A DNA stretch of 64,000 nucleotides from Isochrysis galbana (Eukaryota; Haptophyta; Isochrysidales; Isochrysidaceae). The stretch covers positions 4,293,448 to 4,357,447 of the forward strand of contig CM030938.1 in NCBI GenBank assembly GCA_018136815.1. Direction: 5' to 3'. A program made the translations under genes and the position numbers. Position 1 is the first letter of the stretch. Each line of letters starts with the position of its first letter. The notes below the pieces were generated by a model. The model had not been told where the DNA came from. It did no database searches and saw nothing but the letters and a program-made list of their open reading frames with translations. Shown here in pieces: positions 27,839 through 39,613 of this stretch.

Positions 27839-29788
27839 TCACTCAAAGTGGTCGTCGTCGACGGGGCTATTCTTGAAGAGCCATTCTGCCAAATGATCAA
27901 TCGGGTCTTCTGGCTTCACTTTGCACACTTCGATCAGCCCCTCGGTCAGCGTGGGGATAACGTTGGCCATGAGGTAATTGCGTAGCGGCTGCGACCGCAC
28001 CTCTAGGAGCTCGCGCTCCTGCATCTGTAGCTCGGCCAGCCGGCGCGCCTCTTGCACCTTCCGCCTCTCACGCTCCGCCTTCTCCGCGGCCTCGATTGCG
28101 CGCTGCTGAGCTTCCGCCTCTGCGGCGGCCTTGGCAGCCTCCTGCTCCGCCAGCGCCTTGGCTGCGGCAATTTCCTCATCGCTCGGCCCATAGTTGCGTG
28201 GCAGCCCCAGATAGATGCGCACTTTGCTGAGGAAGGCGTCGGCAGTGACCTCCGCGCCTGAGGAGAGGGCAAGCGCCTCGACGGACGCCAAGGCGGGAAG
28301 CGCAAGCAGCGAAGTGGGGCTATCCTCGGCGTTGTGCTGGGCGTAGGCGGTCAGCCGTGAGGCCAGGTCGGCCTCAGTCACTGTCGTGTCCGGCTGCGCT
28401 AGCTGCTTTTGCCTGATCTCGTCATCGCTCGCCTCGAGCACGACTACAAACTCTGGCGCACTCGGAGTAGGTCCGGCGCCGTTCTCCTCTTCCTCGGCCG
28501 GCGGCTCGGCGTCGTCGTCGCCATCAACGCCGCCCTTGAAGAGAAGTCGCGCCTGCTCCAAGTTCTGCGGAAAGCCCTCAAGCACATAGCCTTGGTTGCG
28601 GCACGCAGTTGAGGTAAGCTCACGCGCCAGCACCCTGGCGGTGAGCTCGTCCGAGACGGTGGCGCCCGCCGCCCGGATCTCGGCGGCGAGCTCGTCGTCG
28701 CCCTCGGCGGCGGACGCGACGGCCACAGAAGCCTGCAGGTGGGGCAGCTTATATTCGGCCGCCACTGCCTGTGTGAGCGCGTGGATCGCCAGGTCGTCGT
28801 TGCCGTGCACGATCACGCGGAGCGCGTTGAGCTTGCGAGCATCGCGGTACTCCTGCACGACTTTGCCCATATTGGCAAGCAGCCCCTCCTTCATATGCCA
28901 CTCGAAGCCAAGCTCGTCGATGGCGGCCGGCTCGAGGCGGATGCCCAGCTGCAAGAACTCGTGGTCCTTTGTTGTGAAGACTTCCTCCTGGTCTGGCTGC
29001 GTCACCTCGCCCACACCGAGCTCGGCCGAAAGCTTGGCGGTGATCGCCCGGAGCGTCTGCGGCTCCTCTTGCTGCTGACCGGCGTCGACCGCGAGCAGGT
29101 AGGGTTTGCTCTCGTTGTCGAGAAGCTTCTCCACGACTGAGCACAGGTCCTCCACATGGATCGTAGGCAGCACATTGGAGCCGTCTGAAAGCGAGAGCAG
29201 CGGCAGCGGGTTCGCAAGCCACGCGCTCTTGAATAGCGGGTGGAGCACATCCTCCTCCCCACCGTACGTCACGCCGGCCGCGACGACGTGAGTGCGTAGC
29301 AAGCCTTCACGGTTGCTCTTGGTGACCAGCTTCTCTAGCACCAGCAGCTCCTTGAAATTGACCTGTGGCCGCCGTCGCTTGTACTCGTCCTCGGTGAGAG
29401 GAGCCGGCGGCACTCCTTCCTCTCCCTCTTCGACCGAAGTGCGGCTCCAGCTCAGCACGGACGATAGTCCAATCAGCGTCTTTGGCGCTTCGATGGACGC
29501 CGGTATGGCCGCAAGCTGTGCTTCCGCCAGCTCTGGCTCATTGAGGCAGTCGAGCACCGTCAGCTCCGCCTGCTCAAACGCGCGAGAGAGAGCCTCAGGG
29601 TCCCGGCCCACGACGCGATCAAGAGCTCTTGGCTTTCTCTCCCCGTCCCGCAGTGTGCCAATCAGCTCCCATCGCTCCGCAGCCTCTCCCTCCTCGTCTG
29701 CTAAAGCTTTGTTGAGTGAGGCGAATCTCTCGACAAGGTGAGAGCCGATGAAGGCTCCTGCGTTGTGGATGAAGACGGTGCGCACCAT
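27839..29788 (-). CDS. AK7: Adenylate kinase 7-like ciliary protein with Dpy-30 motif
   Basis: Single exon, 649 residues. Residues 1-300 resemble the NAD-epimerase-like N terminus of AK7 (VFIHNAGAFIGSHLVERF; GGEEDVLHPLFKSAWL). Residues about 320-560 correspond to the adenylate kinase domain (LRVIVHGNDDLAIHALTQAV, GYVLEGFPQNLEQARLLF). A long Ala/Glu/Arg helix follows. The end is a Dpy-30 motif (PLRNYLMANVIPTLTEGLIE). AK7 is needed for motile cilia, where Dpy-30 motifs dock on radial-spoke or dynein-type scaffolds. The P-loop here lacks the GxxGxGK sequence, and the usual GFPR is GFPQ, so catalysis is doubtful. A GA-rich tract lies just upstream of the ATG. Confidence 0.9.
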   Translation of the reverse strand: MVRTVFIHNAGAFIGSHLVERFASLNKALADEEGEAAERWELIGTLRDGERKPRALDRVVGRDPEALSRAFEQAELTVLDCLNEPELAEAQLAAIPASIEAPKTLIGLSSVLSWSRTSVEEGEEGVPPAPLTEDEYKRRRPQVNFKELLVLEKLVTKSNREGLLRTHVVAAGVTYGGEEDVLHPLFKSAWLANPLPLLSLSDGSNVLPTIHVEDLCSVVEKLLDNESKPYLLAVDAGQQQEEPQTLRAITAKLSAELGVGEVTQPDQEEVFTTKDHEFLQLGIRLEPAAIDELGFEWHMKEGLLANMGKVVQEYRDARKLNALRVIVHGNDDLAIHALTQAVAAEYKLPHLQASVAVASAAEGDDELAAEIRAAGATVSDELTARVLARELTSTACRNQGYVLEGFPQNLEQARLLFKGGVDGDDDAEPPAEEEENGAGPTPSAPEFVVVLEASDDEIRQKQLAQPDTTVTEADLASRLTAYAQHNAEDSPTSLLALPALASVEALALSSGAEVTADAFLSKVRIYLGLPRNYGPSDEEIAAAKALAEQEAAKAAAEAEAQQRAIEAAEKAERERRKVQEARRLAELQMQERELLEVRSQPLRNYLMANVIPTLTEGLIEVCKVKPEDPIDHLAEWLFKNSPVDDDHFE

Positions 29789-29829
29789 CGCCTGCGAGAG
29801 AAATACAGGGAGGGGAGGAGAGGGGGGGG

Positions 29830-30041
29830 TGTTGGTCGCGTCGTGTGCTCTCCCTTCTCCACGGCGTCAGTCTCAAGGGGCCCTTCTCTCCCACTCCATT
29901 CACCTCTCCCTCCCTCCCTCTCTCGCTCTCTCCCTCTCTCTCTCTCTCTCTCTCCCTCCCTCCCTCCCTCCCTCTCTCTCTCTCTATCTGTCTTTCTCGT
30001 CTCTTTCTCTCTTCTCCCCCCCCCCCCTCCCCCCCCCCCCC

Positions 30042-30089
<48 letters not shown>

Positions 30090-30429
30090 CAACCCCCACT
30101 TCTTCACTTCTTTCCGGCAACCGGCGGCGGACAACAAAAAAACTCTCGAGGAACGCGTAACGGCGGGCGAGAGGTTTTCTTTTCTCGCGGGCGTGGCTTC
30201 TGCTCCCCCCTCTCCCTTTCTTTCATATGTTGTAAAAAAAAATCTTAAAAAACTAGCCGCTACATGCACGGCGTGAGGCAGATTGCTAGTGCTACTCCTA
30301 ACTACCCTCCCTTTCCTATCACACCCCTTTCCCCCCCCCCCCGTTGTCTTTCCTAGCAAATGGAGGGGGGGGAGGCCGCGCGCGCTGCTTCGACCAGGGG
30401 CGTGAGATAGAGGGGGTAAGAGTGAGTGG
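29830..30429. repeat. CT/C-rich low-complexity region and spacer
   Basis: 29895-30095 is almost pure CT with two poly-C runs. 30096-30429 is ordinary spacer with short poly-A and poly-C runs. Predicted peptides across it are artefacts of the dinucleotide repeat. Confidence 0.85.
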
Positions 30430-33224
30430 AGTCTTTGTTTGGGTGTGTTTTACCGCCCCCCAAGGGGTCGGCCCTCTGAAGAAACCTTCTCCTTAGTTCG
30501 GGGGGTTCATGTAATACTTTTAATGCCTAGTTCGGTCGCTATTTGCGCCATATCGATAGAGATCTCCAGGTTAAAATCTTTATCTACTGAGTATAGCGGG
30601 GAAATCATTCTGCGCAGGTGTTTGTTGCTCGGGGCGTGAAGTCCAAGTCTTTCTCTCTGGGCTTTAAGGCGTTGGAAGAAGCCTACCTTCGCCTTGACCA
30701 GCCAGTGGAATCTCGAGAATACGGCCCTTAGGATGGCTTTCGTCGATCTCGCCTCGGCGTTGCCGTAGTGCACGTTGTAGAAGTCCGTCAATATGTATCT
30801 CCATGCTAAGATTCCTATATATCCCGAGGAGGGGTGCGGTCTGTCGACCTGATAGCAGAACAACCGTTGTGCCGTCACGTGTTGCAATGTGTTTTGCGTT
30901 TTGAAGAGTTGCTCGATGTACGTGAAGATTTGTTCCGTCGCGCGACATCGCGCTAGGTGTGTGGACGACTCGGGGGCTTCCCCACAGAAGCGGCAGGTCG
31001 GGTCATCAGCGAATCTGTTGGCCGTTGCGATCCGTCTATGAAGTATATGCTTAAAGTGTAAGTATGAGTCCCGAGGTGTTAAGAAGTTGTATTTGTATAG
31101 TTGAGATATCTGCTTCCACTTCTCTTTTAAGACGGGGAGTCTCTCCTCCCATCGGACGGTCGCTTTTTGTCGTTTGCTTTTCTTGCCCGCGAGGTAGGCG
31201 TTAGTTAGCGCTTTGACATCGCATTCCTCTAGCGTCTTTCGCGTACCTTTCAGCGTGTATTCTTGGGGTAGAGGGTAGGCTGTGTCGGCCGGTCCGTCAT
31301 ATGCGCTGCCCCATTTGAGCGGGATCCGCAATTCGGAGGACGAAGGCTGAGGATAAGCTATATCATAGATATGGGGCTCCCCCATTACATTTAGACGCAC
31401 TTCGTAGTATACGCCCCTTTTAAGAAGGTAGTGTCTACCCGTATCGTTCGCTTGTATGTCCCCCAGGCTATGTGCGTCCGGGTCTTCCGGCGGCTCGAGG
31501 CCTTCCTCTTCCCTCACAGGTCGGGGCCCCTTAGCTGTCCCCTTTAACAGCTCTATGTATGTGGTGGTGGGTTTCGTGAGCGCTCCGGCCGCCCATTGTA
31601 CGATTTTGTCCCATGATCTCAGGAAAGGTGTAACCGCCAAATAGTTCCTCCTGTGACGGATCCATGCTGAGTCAGGGGGCAAATAGGCAGCGCATTCGTC
31701 TTTAGTATAGAAGTTTCCCGTTGCCGGGTTCAGCGTGTTGTGCATCACCACCGTTTGTAAGGCCTCCCACTTTGCCTTGTGTGAATGATGAAGAACCGGG
31801 GGTTTGAGGTACGGATCGTGCCATATGGGGGCGCCCCGCGCTCCTTCGTGTGTCACGACGTTCTTGTCTAGCTTTAGGTTGCGAAAGTTTGTTAGCGCCG
31901 CTTTCCAAAAGTTTGGCAAGGAGTTGTTCCCTCCGATGCTATCTGTAAGTCGATGTACATTGATTGTTGAAAGAACGGCGCCCCTCCCGAGCGGGGTCCT
32001 ATTGAACCATTGGTCGAGCGCTATTTTCCAGTCCGCCTTTGAGGGCGTAAGGTATCGGATAATCCAAATCGCCTGTAGGGCCTTGATGTGTTCCTTCATC
32101 GGCATCAAACCGATCCCTAGCGTCGGAGCTCCTTCGAAATGACCCACCCTCGGGTAAGTCGGATGGGTTATCCACCTCCTGCCTTCTTGCGTCGAACCTA
32201 GTTCGTCTTTGTTCATCGAGGGTGTCCTATCCCACAGAAGGGCGTGGACATCCGAGTCGATGGCTTCCATGAACCAGCTGGGAGGAGTGCTTGTGGATAG
32301 CCAGTATCGAGGCGTGCCGTAGATTACGAAGTTGGCAAGGAGCACCCTCCCGTGTATGGATAGGTTTTGGATTCCCTGCCACGAGGCAATTTTCCGTTTT
32401 AGTTTCGCGTAGAGTTTCTCCCAAAAAACTTCGGATTCCCGGCTCTCCCAAAAGGGGACTCCCAAGATGGTGGCGTATTCGCCCTCGCCTAGCGTCTTCA
32501 GTGTCGAGAGATGTTCCGGAATAGCTACCTTTCTCAGCGCTCCCATTCGTATTATTACGCTCTTTGCTTTGTTTACTCGAGCACCTGTGGCTCTCCCATA
32601 GTTCTCTAGCAAGCGCATCGCTCGCGTGACCGATTCGTAGGAGTTGGCTAGGAGTTGCGTGTCGTCCGCAAATTGAGTAAGTCTAACTTCGCTTCGTCCT
32701 AGGCTTATCCCCGTCATTTGAGTGTCCGTGTTCACCAGCCTCGTGAGGCCTTCGGCCACAAGTAGAAAGGCGAGAGGGGATAGCGGGCATCCTTGCGGCA
32801 TGCCACAGTGTATCGTGAACGGGTGGCTCCGCTTGCCGTTAGCTTTAATCCATCTTGTCGGCAGTGCGTCGGTATCTGTAAGAATCCGGAGCCATTTCGA
32901 GTATCCCGGGCCAAAACCTAGTGCCCCGGCCGCTTTGTGATAATACTCCCAGCTGACTCGGTCAAAAGCTTTTTCCCAGTCTATGGCTAGGGCGAGGCCC
33001 TCCTCTCCCGTGTCGTCTAGGAACGCTTGGACGAGTTTAAGCAGGTGGGTGGCCTCCCCTATCATGCGTCTAGGCACGAAACCTACTTGTTCCTTAGATA
33101 CTATGGTGTGTATCGTAGTTTTTAGTCTATTTGCTAGAACCTTAGCTAGGATTTTATAGTCCGTTTGTAGGAGTGTAATGGGTCTATAGTTTCTCGGGTC
33201 TCGCGAATCGCCGTTCTTACCCAT
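30430..33224 (-). mobile_element. 5'-truncated LINE with reverse transcriptase (ORF 30507-33224)
   Basis: The 905-residue frame is intact. It starts inside the reverse transcriptase (GDSRDPRNYRPITLLQTDYK) with RT motifs IDWEKAFDRVSW, GMPQGCPLSPLAF and QFADDTQLL (FADD instead of YADD). It ends with the zinc motif CRFCGEAPESSTHLARC and LLAWRY-type C-terminal region. The endonuclease is missing, so this copy is 5'-truncated at about 33224, as usual for target-primed integration. The 5' junction abuts a leucine-rich-repeat coding remnant. About 75 bases of 3' UTR reach 30430. The family matches L1-like LINEs, but the clade cannot be fixed by eye. Confidence 0.92.
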
Positions 33225-33398
33225 ACGCTCATCCTCGACCGCAACCGGATTGGTCCGGCGGGTGTACAGCGATTGTGCGAGCTCGCGCGGAGCTTTCGGC
33301 TGTCGTCGGTGGACCTCTCGTGCAACCCGATTGGCGCGGAGAGCCAGCCAATGCTCTCACAGCTGAGGAAGCTCAAGGTGCAGGTTACTCTGTTGTGA
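33225..33398 (+). pseudogene. Leucine-rich-repeat protein remnant cut by the LINE
   Basis: The plus frame 33225-33398 reads LILDRNRIGPAGVQRLCELA, then LSSVDLSCNPIGAES, and ends at TGA. This is two RNI-type leucine-rich repeats at a protein C terminus. It begins exactly where the LINE begins, and no further repeats are found between 29.8 and 30.4 kb. So the upstream part has been lost or moved; the LINE probably inserted into the gene and a deletion followed. Confidence 0.65.
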
Positions 33399-34307
33399 TC
33401 ACGATGCAATTGAATGTGTGTGTGTGTGGGGGGGGGGAGGGGGGGGGGGAGGGGTCGGAGAGGGGGGTCGAATATTCTAGTAAATATAACATGTATGTAT
33501 GTGGAGGTAAAATTTCTCCCGTGTTCGGGTGGTTCACTGGGCGACTGGGACTTTTGATGGCCCGTACCTTTGGGTGACAAGCCTCGAATTTCATACTGAC
33601 ACCGATACTGTAATATTGAGGATTCGACCCTAACTAATTGGGATCACCCCCTAGCCCAGTCGGTCGGCTTGGACCAAGTCCGGCCGACCATCCGCTCGCT
33701 CGTCCCCATCGGTATCTTCACACAAGGAGTATAAATGCCCAAGATCCTAGCGTCCAGTGTCCAGTGCGTGCCAGTGTCGCATGCAAGAATTTGGATCCGT
33801 ACCGCTACGCGACTACTCTGAACTCTCATAAGAAATGTACCTAAGGGGCCCGACACTTAGATATACAGCGCGCGGGGGGCCGGCCCCCGGCCCATTAAAA
33901 CTTTATAACATCTCGGCCTATATACCTCCTAGTATAACAAATATTTGCTGCACTTTGTATTGCTGATGGCTAAGGCTGGGGGGGGGGAGGGGGCGCAATT
34001 GGAAGCGCGTGCGAAGGCGACACGCTAAGCGCACAACAACAGGGCATCACGGCCTTGACTTACGTATCACCGAGGAGATGCACAGTCACGCGGGTGCTGC
34101 GTGCTGCGGCCCTCTTTACGTATACCACAGTGCGCGCAACCCCCCAAGAGGTGAAGAGCGTCTTAGGGTGGTGAGATGCGGATAGAGACGTTGGTATCAT
34201 GCACTCACAGCCTCCACCATGATGTAGCCTCAAGATTCAAATTTAGAGACGATGTCATTTCGTTTCATGTGCACGAGGGGAAAGTGCGCGGCCACCATTT
34301 GACATCA
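33399..34307. other. Intergenic with poly-G runs
   Basis: G-rich runs at 33428-33460 and 33978-33992. No recognisable exon. A stretch near 33640-33700 faintly recalls a tRNA but does not fold as one. Confidence 0.4.
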
Positions 34308-37279
34308 TCACGGCAGGGCAGCGACCACCTTTGCCAACTTGGCATAGTTGGGTGTCCCCACCCCGGTCACGGCATCCCAGCCGGGTGCCGCCGGCCACCC
34401 TGGACCTAAGAAGCAACCTGAAGAAGCGCCAGTCGTCACGTCGTTGAATGCTTCCTGTGTGATATTCCGATCGAGCCGAGTGGGTGTCAGGTCACAGCTT
34501 GGGCAGCACGGCGTGGGTCCTCGGCAGCCAATAATTCCGCCCACATCCAACACCCGAGGGCCATCGTTTGTAGGCGATATTTGTGGCTTCAATGCATGGG
34601 AGCTCTCACCGTATTCGCATAGATGAGAGGGTTGATAAAGCCGAGCGTTGACTTGCCCAGCTTCAAGCGCAGGTCATTCAGCAAGGCAAAGATGCCCGCG
34701 GCCGTGGGGGAGGAGCATGACGTGCCCGCCACGTCACAGCCAGCGGGGACAACGCAGAAAGATGTCGCCTGCGTACTCCGGCAAGTGGTGGGGACAAAGC
34801 GAGGCGTCGCGGTGTGTTGTGGTGAGAGCAAGCGCGCAAGAACACGAATCAAGAGCCATCGCACGTGCACCGCGCCCTCTGACCGCTGAGTGTTTGCACG
34901 CGTACCTGTGCTGCAATGTCGGGATAGGCGCGGCCGCTCGTGTTGTATTTCCGCGTGCTCGGCGGGAGTCCAGTTGCTGAGCGCAAGTAGGTGGTGACGG
35001 CCGAAGTCTGCCAGCCCGGCATCGGCCAATAGTCCGAAAAGCCGCCTGACGAGAGCCCAACTGCCGTCTCGGAGCCCGGCTCAGGAAAGCCGGTGGCGGG
35101 CGTCGTGCCGCCCACCGCCGTGACGAAGGGCGACGACGCTGGGCCCTCAGGCACGAAAACGCCGCCCTTACAATTCGCGCCTGTACATTCGTGGAAAAGG
35201 TTAGGGTGAGATCGGCATGTGCACTCATGTCCGGGTGGCGGGTTCGAGAGACGCACCTTCATCTCCCGCGGCAAAAAGTAGCGTGATCCCGCGCATGCCA
35301 GCCTTCTGAAATTCGACGTTAAGTCGAGTTGCAGCCGCAGGCGACCATGATCCTTCGTCCTCGCCATACGAGGTCGAGAAGACTTTGGGCACCTCAGCGT
35401 CCGGCGTGCTCGCGACGGTCGTGAGCCATTTGAGGAATGGTTCATTGTGCGGGTCGTCCTTGGAGTGCCCGCTGAAGCCCCAGAACTCTGAGGAGATATT
35501 GCCTGCGGCGGCAGCGCGCTCTGTGAGTAGCTAGAGTTCAATGCGAGCGGCGAGCGTCGAGCGTAAGGCGTACCGGCGATACCCGTAATGGTTTCTATGT
35601 CTAGCATAGCCTCGACGCCTACGGCACGGGGTGGATGGGCGTGGACGATGAGGCATGGGGCAGCCTTTCGCGGTGCGACGCGGTGCATACCACTGGCGGC
35701 GTGCGAGCTCACCTGGCATGCCGCGCGTCAAGTCGCCCACCAGGTTTGGCTCGCCCTTCCCGCACGTGATACCCTCGCAATATTTGGCCCAAAAGGCATG
35801 GAGCGCCAGCGATGAGTACTCCTGCCCGAGAAAGGCGGTCACGGCCTGCCGGTTGGCGTCAGTCGAGCCCTACGGTGCTAGCACGGAAGAACGGTTTGGG
35901 GCGGTGCGCCGAGGCAGCGCGTGGTCGTTGCGGCACGCGCTTACCAGGGTGTCGCCTACTGAGTAGAGCTGGCGGAGTGTCTTGGGCGTGTTGTGGTGCG
36001 AAAGGCGCGTATTTACTGCACTGGGCCCGACTGGAGGCGGCGACTTATCCGGGCCGGGCCCACCATGCGAAGGGGCACCCGAGCGCGCACGGAGCGCCTT
36101 CACGCTCCTTCCAACCGCTGGCCAGTGCGTCGTGGGCGAGACAAAGTCGACGGCTGCCGCAACATCGGCTGGCAGCAAGTAGCCGTGTGGAGCACGGTGC
36201 GCAACGGCGCCCGATGCGTTGTGCACGTACTCATAATAGCGCGTGTCGAGCAGCTGCTCCGCCTGCGCGAGTTGAGGTCAGAGGTTGGCGAAAAGGGGAA
36301 TGTGACGCAACCGCCCAGTGGCTGCTGGCGGGCGGTAGACGGACCTTCCACACAGGGAGGACGACCCGGAGAAAGTCACCATTGGGTGTCGCGTGCTCGG
36401 CATGTAGGCCGTGAGCTGCGAGAAAGCGCTCAACTGCGCCGATGGAAGCCGCGGTCGGTGCGACGAGTGCGTGCACCATGTCTGAGCTCATGTGCCGTCC
36501 ATACTCAGGTGAGCCCGGGTCAGACGAGGCGAGGAGGGCAGCCTCGAGCGCGGCGAGCTGGGAATGGGCAGGGAAAGAAGGGTGTGTGTAGCGAGTGCGC
36601 AAGCATCATGCATGGGCCAACGCGCTGTGTGGTGCGTGCAATGATAACGGGCAGTGAATGGGTCGTGCGCACAAGGGTGGGACCGAGAAGCGTGGGTGAG
36701 GAGGCTGGTGCGTGAGAAGACATGGATTGCAAAGCTCGATGGGGGGGGGGAGGCAAGGGGGCGAGCGGGCTCGGGGCGACACGACGACGAACAGCTCGGG
36801 AGCGGACACTGGGGAACAGCCTCGGAAAGTGTGCGCATGGGAGGGGCAGACAGGAGGGCTAGAAGGACAGAGGGTGCTGGGGGCGGGGGGGGGTCAATGA
36901 GGGAGGAGATGGAGGGGGGAAGGAGATGTGGAGAAGGAAGGGAAGGATAGATGGAGAAAAGGAGGGTGAGTTGAACTGTAGAGAAGGGCCCTATGAAGTA
37001 TAAGCGCGCCCTGCCTCGTGCGCTCACGTTGGTCTGCTTGATGGCGAAGAGGATCTCCAGCGGTGCCTCTCTCTGCGAAGGCCTCGTGACATCCCAGCCC
37101 TTTGGAGGCTGCGCAGCGTGTGCGAGCGCGCAGAGGAGAGGAAGGGCGGAGAGGGCGGTGCGGTGAGAGAGGCTCGGACGGGCGCGAGATGCTGCGCGCT
37201 CGCGGGGCCCTGGGCGGTCGTGGGGAGCGGCGGAGCAGTGGGGAGCGGCGGAGCGACGGACGGACTGCGCCATCGCCAT
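34308..37279 (-). CDS. TPP1: Sedolisin-family (S53) tripeptidyl peptidase, ten exons
   Basis: Exons (minus): 37279-37028, 36557-36345, 36262 to about 36113, about 36015-35945, 35845-35713, 35618-35574, 35502-35257, 35180-34906, 34768-34610, 34454-34308. All joins keep frame except exon 3/4, whose exact borders I could not fix. An N-terminal hydrophobic signal (ALSALPLLCALAHA) leads into the prodomain (SSDPGSPEYGRHMSSDMV). The 45-base exon 6 carries the catalytic Glu and Asp (VEAMLD). The oxyanion Asp is in LLFAAGDEGANC, and the serine is in VAGTSCSSPTAAG. The C terminus keeps FNDVTTGASSGC and GWDAVTGVGTP (calcium site). Expected to be a secreted or lysosome-type acid protease that removes N-terminal tripeptides after the propeptide is cleaved. 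All catalytic residues are present. Confidence 0.93.
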
Positions 37280-38584
37280 CGGCGCGAGGGAGAGGAAGGA
37301 ATACCGGGGGGGGGCGCTTAGGATTGGTTAGTAATAAAATAAAATAATAAATGTTATATCCTAGCCAACCCCACTAGCTAATTGGACACAACTTTTCCGT
37401 CCCGGAGTTCCGCCATGCCTGACGAGCCAGGTGTCCGAGTGCTACCGGGGGGAGGGGGCACTGCCCCCTCCCCTCGATATTTGTCCTCCCCCCAGTGCAC
37501 AGTGCACGCACCGACCCCGCGCACTCCAGCACGTCCTCTCCTCGAGTCCCCGCGCTGGGGGAAAACCCCGTTCGGGTAAAAACAACGCAGGGGGGGGGGG
37601 GGGGGGGCACTCGTGAATAGGAGCCCAGAAGCGCTAATCTCTCTCGCCGAAGCGAGTGGCCGCGGCGAGCCGCGGCCCTTCCCTCACAGTATGCATATTA
37701 ATTATATTGAATCACGTAAACAGCTCACAGCTCTTAGACTCTAGTAAATTTGGCGACAAAATCTAACAACTCCGGAGTATCTTGTATTTTACTTTCTCCT
37801 TTCTTCACCCACCATGTTCTTTCTAGGTCAAGAAGCAAAACGACTCTATTCTCGTCAGTATCGTTCACGCCAATATCCAATATGTTCTTTGTTCTTTGCT
37901 GTCATCGGTCATCGAACACAATCCATCCACTCTCCTTTGGTAATCTGGCGAAATTCATCCTCGACTACAACCCCACTTCTACCTTTCGTGTCAGGATCTG
38001 GAACAGCAACGCCCATACGACAACGAAGAGCTTCATTGTCATTGGCTAATCCGCTCCATCCGCGATGTTTGTTCAGTTCAGTTTTAGCAGGACCGAGTAG
38101 GCGAGAAGCGCTCAATCACCATCACCCACAGCATAGAAAAGCGTTCAATCACCATCAGCCTACACGCTGGAACGCGTTCAATCGCCATCACCCCCACCAC
38201 ATGGAAAAGCCTTCAATCACCATCAGCTTACACATGGAAAAGCGTAAAAGCGTTCAATCGCCATCACCTCCCGGAAGCATTTCCCCATGGAATCCCCAAG
38301 ATGCCATTCATGGTCTGATAGGAAAAGGAAGCGTTCCGTGCCTAGAAATAGCGTAGATAATATCACGATGATGAACATCAAGATGACTCCTTTATTATTT
38401 GAAATCAACCCGCGCGGCCGCCCCCCCCCGTCCCGTGACAAGCAGCGACCCATCTGCGCAACAATTGGACCCATAGGCCATAGGCGTTTGCATCTAGGGA
38501 CACATTTTTGGGGGTGGTGAAGGTTTGGGGTAGAATTGTTTAAGGTGTAGAGAATGGCAATGGGGGGGGTAAAAAAGGGGAACC
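37280..38584. other. Intergenic with a minisatellite-like stretch
   Basis: Poly-G at 37591-37607, AT-rich parts at 37320-37380 and 37690-37790. 38100-38270 holds five diverged copies of a GTTCAATCRCCATCA unit with GGAAAAGCG spacers. Predicted His-rich peptides across it come from the repeat. No gene is recognised. Confidence 0.5.
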
Positions 38585-39130
38585 TCAAGCTGCACCCTCT
38601 TCTCTGGGTCCAGCACTGGGCTGTGCGCTGTGCAATACGTATTGCAGAAGGCAGATGAGGTGCCAGTCCTCAAGGGGGTTGGGCTTTTGATGGCGCCGGG
38701 CCGGCCCCTCGTGCACGAGCACGAGGGCGGTACCGCGGCATTGTAGGGGCCAGGCCCGGAGGCCTTCCTTAATGGAGCGTCCAGCTGGTGAATTGTGGTG
38801 GGTGTGGCTGTGGAGGGCGAGGTGGGTCCAGTGGTCTAGCATGGCGCTGCCTCCATGCGCGGCTGTTCGTGCGGTGTTCGCGGTGATGCAGGGTGTGGTG
38901 CGGTGGCTCCAGTGCCCACCTGGCTGGGCGTGTCGTCTGGGCGCGGTCGCTTAGGCAACAGCGGCGTGTCCATCAGCAGATCGTCGATCTCGGCGAGGGC
39001 AGTGGTAGCGAGGGAGGGGGGCGGCGTGCGCTCCATGACCCTATTACGTTTACTGATAGTTGACAGTGGTGATTCCCATAGCCACGCGCGAGGCGAGAAT
39101 GTTCAAAGTTGCTTTTTTTGTCCTCAGAAT
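38585..39130 (-). repeat. Dispersed repeat with a short conserved ORF (copy 2)
   Basis: Minus-strand counterpart of 18705-19040: the same ATCAGTAAAC...AGGGTCATGGAGCGC start, then MERTPPPSLATTALAEIDD and MDTPLLPKRPRPDD, stopping at 38836. Upstream on the minus strand (39090-39120) is the GAGGCGAGAATRTT block with poly-T, absent from copy 1. The two copies are diverged and bring different flanks. Confidence 0.55.
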
Positions 39131-39613
39131 GCACCTTCTCGCACCCAATCTAGAGCTCGACTCGGTGTGTACGAGCCTCGCTGCACTACACGGCCTGTGA
39201 TATCCATGCACACACTCATGGCAGCTAGTTGCACACCCTTTCAGCTCCTTACCAAACCACGAAGGGCAACGCTGCTCTAGGCAAGCCCGATGGCGGAGGC
39301 CCCTCCCTCGTGCGCTACGGGCGTGGTGCACCAGCAGCATGGTCCCCATCCCCGATCACGCACGCTCTGCCGGCTCACGTATCACAACGTCCTGTGACTC
39401 CCCTCTACTTGTGCAATGTGTGCAGCACCATCGCCTAGACCTCATTAGACTAACATGCCTCGCACACAAGGATAGGTTTCCCCTTGCGTTGTACCGTGTT
39501 CGAGAGACGGAGTTCATACGAGAGCAGAGTTGACGATGACCAATGGACACGACAACGAGGTCAGAGCCAGCCAAGGCTCCGCACTGCTCACCGCTCACGG
39601 GAGGCGGCAAGTG
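39131..39613. other. Intergenic
   Basis: Non-repetitive sequence downstream of the zinc-finger gene; probably its 3' UTR and spacer. No exon or RNA gene is recognised. Confidence 0.35.

Noticed and set aside
33640-33710. Possible tRNA
   Set aside because: A TAGCCCAGTCGGT segment recalls a D-arm, but no anticodon arm or acceptor pairing could be formed.
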